Source: Actinomycetes bacterium (GTDB lineage: Bacteria > Actinomycetota > Acidimicrobiia > Acidimicrobiales > Bog-793). Taken from it: a stretch of DNA of 7,044 bases. The notes under the pieces were generated by a model. The model saw only the letters and a list, made by a program, of their open reading frames with translations. It was not told where the DNA came from and made no database searches. Positions 1 through 5,911 of this stretch are shown here, piece after piece (positions within the stretch are counted from its first letter, which is position 1; each line of letters begins with the position of its first letter). The stretch lies in NCBI GenBank assembly GCA_021785095.1, contig JAJYGM010000784.1, forward strand, positions 1-7,044, written 5' to 3'. Made by a program: the position numbers and the translations under genes.

Positions 1-1019
1 TAGGTCTCGAAGCCATCGGCAAGTCCCGAGGCGTCGGGGATCACCGCTTCCACCTCGTTCGGCGAGGCGAGTCCAAGGCGGACGGCCGAAAGCGCGTCGA
101 TGTACGGAGTCACGGTGTCGGTATTGGCCTGATGGCGTACTGGGAAGACCTCTTCGACGAGATCGCGGACGCCCGGCTCGTCGAGGGTGTCAAAGCGACC
201 CTTGCCGCCCAGCTCGTTGCACACCCACAGGCCTAACGAGTTGAGAGTCCGTATGTTGGGGCCGTCCCGCGAGACGAAGCGACTGCAGCGCTGCTTCATC
301 TCGTCGGCTGCCTCCTTGTTGAAGGCGACGGCGGTGATGGTCGAGGGATGGGCGTGGCGGTCGATGACGAGGTGGCGGAGTCGCTCGGTCAGCACCCGGG
401 TCTTTCCCGAGCCCGCCGGCGCGACCACCCGAGCCGCGCCGGAGCGGCGGCCGACGGCGGCCAGCTGGTCGGGTGCAAGCTCGGCCGAAGGCGATCGGTG
501 TTCGGTAATGGTGAGGTGGCCGGATTCGGCACTCCATCGATGGACTACCGGCGTCCGTGTCGGCAGTTCCGGTGGGTCGGCCGGACCGCCGTCCACGTAG
601 ACCGCCGTCCCGTCGGACAGGAGGAGGTCGGCTCGACCTCCTTCGCGAACACCGTGGGCAGCCAGTCGCTTGGCAGTCTTGCGGGCGTGCCACCACACGA
701 GCCGGCCAGAGCGGGCGTCATACGTATTGGCCCACACCAAGAACTGGAGCCGCTCCAGCGGGAACTCGAACGAGGGGTCGAGGGAGAAGACCGGGCCCCC
801 GAAGCGCTCGGGGGTTCGAAGCGCCGTCGGGTCGCACGCAAGCTCAATCACCACCGGCTCGCGGGTGAGCCACGCAGTGTGGAGCCGGCGAAGGATCTCT
901 GTTGGCGCCGCGAGCACTGGGTTGTCGACCACCATCCGCTCGGCATCTCGAAAGCCGTCGGGCGCGTGCTGCTGACTCAGCACGACGACGCCGCGGCCCA
1001 GGGCGGGCGGACCGACCAT
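1..1019 (-). CDS. UvrD/PcrA-like SF1 DNA helicase, N-terminal part (3' end beyond window)
   Basis: The minus-strand frame is open from the window edge, giving about 339 codons. Visible superfamily 1A motifs, numbered from the ATG at 1019, are a Q motif (LAPDQLAAV, Gln185), Walker A (APAGSGKT, Lys206), motif Ia (AFNKEAADEM, 232-241) and a TLNSLG segment (258-263) matching the TFHSLG of UvrD/Rep. Walker B and motifs III-VI lie outside the window. This family unwinds DNA 3' to 5' using ATP, in repair or replication restart. Before the helicase core is an N-terminal region of about 180 residues (for example LVWANTYDARSGRLVWWHAR) that I cannot assign; classical UvrD starts almost directly with the Q motif. 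The start is uncertain. ATG 1019 follows a TATCGT box by six bases. GTG 1046 or TTG 1058 would add 9 or 13 residues (VTPARYRRQ...). The helicase assignment is firm; the exact cellular role is not. Confidence 0.88.
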   Translation of the reverse strand, partial: MVGPPALGRGVVVLSQQHAPDGFRDAERMVVDNPVLAAPTEILRRLHTAWLTREPVVIELACDPTALRTPERFGGPVFSLDPSFEFPLERLQFLVWANTYDARSGRLVWWHARKTAKRLAAHGVREGGRADLLLSDGTAVYVDGGPADPPELPTRTPVVHRWSAESGHLTITEHRSPSAELAPDQLAAVGRRSGAARVVAPAGSGKTRVLTERLRHLVIDRHAHPSTITAVAFNKEAADEMKQRCSRFVSRDGPNIRTLNSLGLWVCNELGGKGRFDTLDEPGVRDLVEEVFPVRHQANTDTVTPYIDALSAVRLGLASPNEVEAVIPDASGLADGFET

Positions 1020-1025
1020 CTGGCG

Positions 1026-1031
1026 ACGATA
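1026..1031 (-). promoter_or_regulatory. Candidate -10 box of a leaderless helicase promoter
   Basis: On the minus strand TATCGT is followed by six bases (CGCCAG) and then the ATG at 1019. This is the spacing expected if transcription starts at the start codon. The same TAnnnT-6/7-start layout occurs at three other genes here. No convincing -35 is visible, and the box lies inside the frame if the GTG at 1046 is the true start. Confidence 0.4.
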
Positions 1032-1448
1032 ACGGGCGGGAGTCACCGACAGGGGCAAGCAACCACCCTCACGCCTGGTCGAGGCCAGGAGCCGCGTAGA
1101 CCCGCCTGACCGGCTGCGCCTGGCATGCCAGTGTGCGCCCGATGGAAAGGCACCGCCGCAGCGATGCCCCACACCGTCCACGCGCGCCCAGCCGACCGCC
1201 TGGCGGGTGCTCGGCCGGGTGAGCCCGGCACATCTCGCGCTCTTGCGCCAGGGCCGCGCGTTCGCACGGTCGGCGGCCTGGGCGGAGGGCGCGGGTCCCG
1301 ATCTCAAAGAAGGGCTGTGCTCATAAGTCTATGCCACGATGGTGATCGCGGATCCCGACAAGCAGACTGCCGAGCCGACGATGACGGCGTCCCGACGGTC
1401 AGGAAGCGATCGCACATTGGCTGATGGCCGACGTCCTGCACCGGGTTC
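1032..1448. other. Gene-free intergenic stretch upstream of helicase and ahcY
   Basis: I see no supportable gene here. Frames on both strands give arginine/proline-rich translations with no family resemblance. Visible features are a 12-bp perfect palindrome at 1120-1131 and a GC hairpin at 1214-1229 (6-bp stem GCCGGG/CCCGGC, loop TGAG). On the minus strand there is a TAGACT at 1326-1331 that could be a distant -10 box for the helicase. No tRNA or known riboswitch was recognised. Confidence 0.55.
1120..1131. repeat. Perfect 12-bp palindrome, possible operator
   Basis: CTGGCATGCCAG reads the same on both strands. It lies about 100 bp upstream of the helicase ATG, in non-coding DNA. It does not match the actinobacterial LexA box. 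A protein-binding site is possible, but a palindrome of this length can also occur by chance. Confidence 0.3.
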
Positions 1449-1496
1449 GCCGTGAAAGAGCCCCGCTAGTCTTGGCATCTGAGCCCCGCTCACGGC
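1449..1496 (+). promoter_or_regulatory. Repeat array and candidate -10 box upstream of ahcY
   Basis: The 10-mer GAGCCCCGCT occurs at 1458-1467 and again at 1481-1490. Outside these lies a 7-bp inverted repeat, GCCGTGA at 1449-1455 and TCACGGC at 1490-1496. The second copy is itself a small dyad, TGAGC-CCC-GCTCA (1480-1492). TAGTCT at 1467-1472, between the copies, resembles the -10 boxes of other genes here and would start an ahcY mRNA near 1479, with a leader of about 108 bases. No clear -35 is visible. The arrangement looks like a regulator-binding region, but the regulator is unknown. Confidence 0.4.
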
Positions 1497-1524
1497 CGAC
1501 GGTCGGACCTCACGCAGACGCCGG

Positions 1525-1586
1525 GAGGGGTGCCGCCAGACGACTTGACCAGCGACGACCTGCCCAGCGACCGAGGAGATCCCCTC
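1525..1586 (+). promoter_or_regulatory. ahcY leader: Shine-Dalgarno with competing pairings
   Basis: A good Shine-Dalgarno, GAGGAG at 1573-1578, lies eight bases before the ATG at 1587 and decides that start. GAGG (1573-1576) can pair with CCTC (1583-1586), which would mask the site. Upstream GAGGGG (1525-1530) is perfectly complementary to CCCCTC (1581-1586), which could release it. CCAGCGAC is repeated directly at 1549-1556 and 1564-1571. The conserved core of the SAH riboswitch was not found. A regulatory role is inference from complementarity only. Confidence 0.45.
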
Positions 1587-3062
<1,476 letters not shown>

Positions 3063-3070
3063 TCGACCGC

Positions 3071-3096
3071 CGTCGATCGACCGCCGTCGATCGACG
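3071..3096. terminator. Hairpin between convergent ahcY and threonine aldolase genes
   Basis: Two copies of the self-complementary 10-mer GTCGATCGAC (3072-3081 and 3086-3095) are separated by CGCC. They can form a 10-bp stem, or 11 bp with C3071-G3096, closed by a 4-base loop. The copies are part of a 14-bp tandem repeat (GATCGACCGCCGTC, 3061-3088) that begins within the ahcY stop codon. There is no U-tract, so it would be a non-canonical terminator of the kind often proposed in high-GC bacteria. By symmetry it could serve both strands. A weaker GCTGG/CCAGC hairpin (3131-3145) lies just past the aldolase stop. Confidence 0.6.
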
Positions 3097-3153
3097 CCCC
3101 TGGGCCGTCGGCGCTGCAGCGACCCGACGAGCTGGCCCAGCCAGCCGAGGACG

Positions 3154-4185
3154 TCACGGGGACTTGGCGATCGCGAGGATCGCGCGCGCGATGCCCTCGT
3201 CGTCCACGTCGTGGTGGGTGACCAGTCGGACCACGCCTGGTTCGATCATCTCCGCGAGCACCCCGTACACCTGGAGGTGGGCGATCACAGCCCGCGGGTC
3301 GGGAGGTGCGAAGACCACGAGGTTCGTGGCAGTGCGCGCGGGATCCGCGCCAGCGTCGGGCCACCGCTCCGCCACTGCCGTGGCGAGCCTTCGTGCCCGG
3401 TCATGGTCCTCGGCGAGCCGGTCCACCATGGTCGTGAGCGCGACGATTCCGGCTGCAGCGACCACTCCGGCTTGACGCATCGCACCGCCGAAACGTTTCC
3501 GCTCGACGCGGCCAACCTCGATGACCTCCGCGGGTCCTGCGAGGAGCGAGCCCACAGGTGCGCACAGTCCCTTGGACACGCACGACATCACCGTGGTCAC
3601 CCGCGAGGCCATCACCGATGCCGACACGCCGGTCGCGATCTCGGCGTTGAACAGCCTGGCGCCGTCCATGTGCACTGGGAGGCGGCCTGCGGCCTCTGCC
3701 AACGCGTCGAGCTGAGCCAGCGTCCAAGGGATGCCGCCCGAGGCCATGTGGGTGTTCTCGATGCAGACGAGCGACACCTGCGGCTGGTGGTACGCAGCGA
3801 GCGAGACCGCGTACGAGACGTCGGAGGGCTGCACGAGGCCGTCCGGGTCAGGAACGAGGTGGAGCTGCACACCTGCGTTGCGACCTGCTGCGCCGTTTTC
3901 GAAGGCGACGACGTGGGACCGTCGGCCCGCGACGACAGCGGTGCCAGCCGCGGCGAGCACCCGCAGGGCGATCTGGTTCGCCATGGTCCCCGAGGGCACG
4001 AACACCGCTGCTTCCTTGCCGACCCGTTCGGCGTAGAGGGCCTCGAGCGCTGCAACGGTTGGGTCCTCGCCGAACCCGTCGTCGCCGACCTCTGCGTCGG
4101 CCATCGCCCTGCGCATCTGGGCGGTCGGCCGCGTGACGGTGTCGCTACGAAGGTCGACGACGCTCGACGGGGCAGATGAGGCCAT
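3154..4185 (-). CDS. ltaE: Low-specificity L-threonine aldolase (PLP-dependent)
   Basis: This fold-type I PLP enzyme cleaves L-threonine or L-allo-threonine to glycine and acetaldehyde in the cytosol. The 343-residue product has the family start VVDLRSDTVTRPT (residues 9-21), VGDDGFGEDPTV (33-44), the cofactor loop PSGTMANQ (64-71), a ring-stacking His91, ENTHMASGG (143-151), HMDGARLFN (Asp174, Arg177), the Schiff-base lysine in CVSKGLCAPVGS (Lys205) and GGAMRQAG (Arg237). Length and motif order match the E. coli LtaE / yeast GLY1 family. The frame extends 48 codons further upstream, but the family homology begins right after ATG 4185, and a TACCAT box six bases before it suggests a leaderless start. 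It is convergent with ahcY and divergent from the thioesterase gene. Glycine formation could feed one-carbon metabolism, but a functional link with ahcY is only inference. The exact threonine/allo-threonine preference cannot be read from sequence. Confidence 0.95.
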   Translation of the reverse strand: MASSAPSSVVDLRSDTVTRPTAQMRRAMADAEVGDDGFGEDPTVAALEALYAERVGKEAAVFVPSGTMANQIALRVLAAAGTAVVAGRRSHVVAFENGAAGRNAGVQLHLVPDPDGLVQPSDVSYAVSLAAYHQPQVSLVCIENTHMASGGIPWTLAQLDALAEAAGRLPVHMDGARLFNAEIATGVSASVMASRVTTVMSCVSKGLCAPVGSLLAGPAEVIEVGRVERKRFGGAMRQAGVVAAAGIVALTTMVDRLAEDHDRARRLATAVAERWPDAGADPARTATNLVVFAPPDPRAVIAHLQVYGVLAEMIEPGVVRLVTHHDVDDEGIARAILAIAKSP

Positions 4186-4191
4186 CGCCGG

Positions 4192-4197
4192 ATGGTA
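4192..4197 (-). promoter_or_regulatory. Candidate -10 box of leaderless threonine aldolase promoter
   Basis: On the minus strand TACCAT is followed by CCGGCG and then the ATG at 4185. No Shine-Dalgarno precedes this start. The matching -35 position (about 4215-4220) falls on top of the -35 region of the divergent thioesterase promoter, so the two promoters probably compete or share control. Confidence 0.5.
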
Positions 4198-4209
4198 GTC
4201 GCAGGGGAA

Positions 4210-4239
4210 TTCCGCCCGGTTGGCAACCGCCAGTAGTGT
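4210..4239 (+). promoter_or_regulatory. Candidate leaderless promoter of the thioesterase gene
   Basis: TTCCGC (4210-4215) and TAGTGT (4234-4239) form a weak -35 and a plausible -10 with an 18-base spacer. Seven bases after the -10 comes GTG 4247, in the thioesterase frame, which supports this start over the upstream TTG 4220 and GTG 4238. No Shine-Dalgarno is present. Confidence 0.5.
4217..4229. repeat. 13-bp dyad in the divergent promoter spacer, possible operator
   Basis: CGGTTG, a central G, and CAACCG form a perfect 6+1+6 inverted repeat centred at 4223, almost the middle of the thioesterase promoter spacer. It is also close to the -35 position of the aldolase promoter. Such placement suits a regulator controlling both genes. 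A second small palindrome, GGAATTCC (4206-4213), adjoins it. The regulator is not encoded in this window. Confidence 0.4.
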
Positions 4240-4246
4240 GCGCGTC

Positions 4247-4726
4247 GTGCCCGACGACAGCCAGCGCTCGCCGCACGGCGACGTGCACACGGACCTCGCG
4301 CCGGCCTTTCGTCGCGGCGTCGTGGGCATGCTCGGCGTCGAGGCGGTCGAGATCAGTCCCGAGCGCGTCGAGCTCCGCCTCGCGGTGGACGAGCGCGTCC
4401 ACCAGCCCTACGGGATCCTCCACGGGGGGGTCTCCGCGCTGCTCGCTGAGACTGCCGCGAGCTTCGGCGGCGCCGTCGCGGCGCCCCCCGGGCACTACGT
4501 CGTCGGGATCGAGCTGAACGCCAGCCACCTCCGCCCGATGCGCTCGGGAGTGCTCACCGCGGTCGCAACGCCGCTGCGCGCCGGTCGTTCGGTCCAGGTC
4601 TGGGAGATCTCGCTGACCGACGACAGGGGCCGGGAGATCAGCCATGCACGTTGCACTCTGGCGGTGGTCAGGCTCCCCCATGCCGACGGAAAGATGCCCG
4701 CACGCCAGGACGGCACGGAGGTCTGA
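4247..4726 (+). CDS. Hotdog-fold acyl-CoA thioesterase, YdiI/PaaI type
   Basis: It probably hydrolyses a CoA thioester to the free acid and CoA. The core VHQPYGILHGGVSALLAET (residues 51-69) closely resembles E. coli YdiI (MenI), with the HGG motif (59-61) and the likely catalytic Glu68. The segments VVGIELNASHLRP (85-97) and VQVWEISLTDDRGR (116-129) also parallel YdiI (VVGLEINANH..., HQVWQIEIFDEKGR). The 159 residues include a short extra tail of about 17 residues after the last strand. The start GTG 4247 is chosen from the -10 box seven bases upstream; GTG 4238 or TTG 4220 would add 3 or 9 residues. In the family, substrates range from DHNA-CoA in menaquinone synthesis to phenylacetyl- and other aromatic acyl-CoAs. 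No men or paa genes are visible, so the substrate stays open. A run of seven Gs encodes the HGG motif, and the frame is intact. Confidence 0.88.
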   Translation: MPDDSQRSPHGDVHTDLAPAFRRGVVGMLGVEAVEISPERVELRLAVDERVHQPYGILHGGVSALLAETAASFGGAVAAPPGHYVVGIELNASHLRPMRSGVLTAVATPLRAGRSVQVWEISLTDDRGREISHARCTLAVVRLPHADGKMPARQDGTEV

Positions 4727-4736
4727 ACTGCCCTTT

Positions 4737-4773
4737 CGCCGAAAAGTCGTACCATGAGTACGACCTTTCGGCG
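4737..4773. terminator. Long hairpin just after the thioesterase gene
   Basis: Sixteen-base arms (4737-4752 and 4758-4773) pair with a single A/C mismatch (4745/4765) around a five-base loop, CATGA. The outer part is CGCCGAAA/TTTCGGCG and the inner part GTCGTAC/GTACGAC. It starts ten bases after the TGA at 4724-4726, which suits a terminator, but there is no U-tract. The inner 19 bp also look like a classical dyad operator for the downstream gene, so either or both roles are possible. Confidence 0.55.
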
Positions 4774-4778
4774 GCCGT

Positions 4779-4798
4779 GGTAGTACCGCGGTAGTACC
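4779..4798 (+). repeat. Direct repeat of GGTAGTACC, two copies one helical turn apart
   Basis: GGTAGTACC occurs at 4779-4787 and 4790-4798, an 11-base period that puts both copies on the same DNA face. The core GGTAGTA recurs at 4833-4839, where it forms the -10 box of the LLM gene. TACCGCGGTA (4784-4793) is a palindrome across the junction. This is a possible binding site; nothing similar in function is known to me. Confidence 0.45.
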
Positions 4799-4817
4799 TG
4801 AGCGCCATAACATGCGC

Positions 4818-4840
4818 GTCGTACGCCGCGCAGGTAGTAT
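4818..4840 (+). promoter_or_regulatory. Candidate leaderless promoter of the LLM oxidoreductase gene
   Basis: TAGTAT (4835-4840) is followed by six bases (GCCGCG) and ATG 4847, with no Shine-Dalgarno. GTCGTAC at 4818-4824 lies in the promoter spacer and repeats the inner arm of the hairpin at 4737-4773, so a protein binding that dyad could also occupy the promoter. The -35 position (around 4812-4817) is poor, which may mean an activator is needed. Confidence 0.5.
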
Positions 4841-4846
4841 GCCGCG

Positions 4847-5911
4847 ATGGCTTCGGCCGCGCTCTCGCTGCTCCCCGGCCGGTTGGGCCTGCTCCTGCCG
4901 CCGATCGCGCCTGTCTCCTCCCCAGCAGTGAGTGTTACCGATGGTAGGAAACCACCTCCTACCTTCGGTACTACTTCTTGGGTCTGCGAGCTCGCCGCCG
5001 GGGCAGAGGAGGCGGGAGCGGGGGGGGTGTGGGCACCCGACCACCTCTTCTGGAGGCGACCCGCGCCCGAGTGCCTGACGTCCCTCGCCGTGGCTGCCGC
5101 AGTGACGCGCCGGGTGCACCTGGGCGCATGCGTGCTCCAGCTGCCTCTCCGATCTCCGGCCGCCGTCGCCAAGCAGGCCGCCGCACTCCAGACCTTGAGC
5201 GGCGGACGTTTCGTCCTCGGCGTGGGATCCGGAAGCCACGCGCCCGAGTACGCGCTGGCGGGCGTCTCCTTCCGTGACCGAGGCCCGCTTCTCGACGCAG
5301 GCATCGCCGCGCTCCGCTCTGCCTGGGGCACTGCGGAGCAGCCCGGCGGGTACCGCCTCGAGCCGGCTGCTCCGGTGCCCGTGTGGATCGGCGGCTCGAG
5401 CACCGCTGCGCTCCGCCGAGCGGCAACCGTAGGGGATGGCTGGGTACCCCTCTTCGTCGGACCCGAGCGGTTCGCCGACTCGCTGGGGTCGCTCCGCGAG
5501 ATCGCTGCGAGCGCAGGACGCGACCCGGGCGCAGTCATGCCCGCCGTCGTGATGGTCGCGTCCGTCGGCGATGACCCGACCCGGGCGCGGGCTGAGGGGA
5601 CCTCGTGGCTCTCCTCCCTCTACGGCATCCCGGCCAAGGCGTTCGACCGGCACCTCGTCGCCGGCACTTCCGACGACTGCGCTGCAGAGGTCGGAAGGTA
5701 CGTCGACGCCGGCGCGGCGCACGTGATCGTGCTCTTGGCCGCCGACGACGCGCTCGAACAGTTCCGCGCGCTCGCCGCCGCCTACGGGCGCCTCGCTCCC
5801 CCGGCACGGCCCGCGGGAAACTCGGAGCGCGGTGTGCTCGCTCACACCGCTTGGTCGCAGGGCGCAGGCACCGCAACTCGGACCTGCGAGAGGGAGGGGG
5901 TGGGCGCATGA
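4847..5911 (+). CDS. LLM-class oxidoreductase, probably F420-dependent
   Basis: This is a luciferase-like TIM-barrel enzyme, likely using coenzyme F420 (FMN is the alternative) to reduce or oxidise an organic substrate. The 354 residues show the first strand GRLGLLLPP (11-19), AEEAGAGGVWAPDHLFW (53-69), VHLGACVLQLPLRSPAAVAKQAAALQTLSGGRFVLGVGSG with its flavin/F420-contacting loop (90-129), and PVWIGGSSTAALRRAATVGDGWVP (178-201). All are hallmarks of this family. Two oddities stand out. Residues 29-43 are encoded by a low-GC palindrome in the loop after strand one, with codons unlike the rest. About 35 C-terminal residues (from roughly 320) go beyond the usual fold and look disordered. Strand one lies upstream of the palindrome, so the gene must begin before it, supporting ATG 4847. 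The stop overlaps the thiolase start (ATGA), which implies translational coupling and a shared pathway. Substrate unknown. Confidence 0.9.
   Translation: MASAALSLLPGRLGLLLPPIAPVSSPAVSVTDGRKPPPTFGTTSWVCELAAGAEEAGAGGVWAPDHLFWRRPAPECLTSLAVAAAVTRRVHLGACVLQLPLRSPAAVAKQAAALQTLSGGRFVLGVGSGSHAPEYALAGVSFRDRGPLLDAGIAALRSAWGTAEQPGGYRLEPAAPVPVWIGGSSTAALRRAATVGDGWVPLFVGPERFADSLGSLREIAASAGRDPGAVMPAVVMVASVGDDPTRARAEGTSWLSSLYGIPAKAFDRHLVAGTSDDCAAEVGRYVDAGAAHVIVLLAADDALEQFRALAAAYGRLAPPARPAGNSERGVLAHTAWSQGAGTATRTCEREGVGA
4931..4975. repeat. 45-bp imperfect palindrome inserted in frame in the LLM gene
   Basis: Nineteen-base arms (4931-4949 and 4957-4975) flank a seven-base loop, AACCACC. Sixteen positions are Watson-Crick pairs, one is a G/T wobble and two are mismatched (4935/4971 and 4942/4964). 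It spans exactly codons 29-43 of the LLM gene without a stop. Only 4 of these 15 codons end in G or C, and positions 4931-4980 are 24/50 G+C, against strongly GC-ended codons on both sides. Its end, GGTACTAC (4967-4974), is the reverse complement of the GTAGTACC repeated upstream at 4780-4787 and 4791-4798. It could be a mobile palindromic element, an RNA structure or an operator within the gene. Confidence 0.6.
5891..5900 (+). promoter_or_regulatory. Shine-Dalgarno for the thiolase-like gene, inside the LLM gene
   Basis: AGGGAGGGGG lies seven bases before ATG 5908. It contrasts with the leaderless starts of the other genes and fits an internal gene of an operon, where ribosomes finishing the LLM gene restart at the overlapping ATGA. 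Confidence 0.7.

Noticed and set aside
348..1109. 253-codon plus-strand frame opposite the helicase
   Set aside because: The minus strand encodes clear helicase motifs over the same bases; this frame shows none.
1125..1424. 99-codon plus-strand frame in the intergenic stretch
   Set aside because: Arg/Gly/Ala-rich with no family resemblance, no ribosome site, and it begins within the palindrome; probably chance.
1479..1586. Known SAH or SAM riboswitch before ahcY
   Set aside because: The conserved cores I know (for example GAGGAGCGCUGC with CAGGCUCG for SAH) are absent. GAGGAG here is the Shine-Dalgarno.
3211..4179. 322-codon plus-strand frame opposite threonine aldolase
   Set aside because: Antisense shadow rich in His/Arg. 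The minus strand carries the complete aldolase with all PLP motifs.
4754..4783. Nine-codon frame (MSTTFRRPW) beginning in the hairpin loop
   Set aside because: No ribosome site, the ATG lies inside a stable stem-loop, and it would not be transcribed from the leaderless LLM promoter. Kept only as a remark.
4145..5845. 566-codon open frame on the minus strand, opposite the thioesterase and LLM genes
   Set aside because: It spans two clearly coding plus-strand genes and the intergenic promoter. The translation has no recognisable family.
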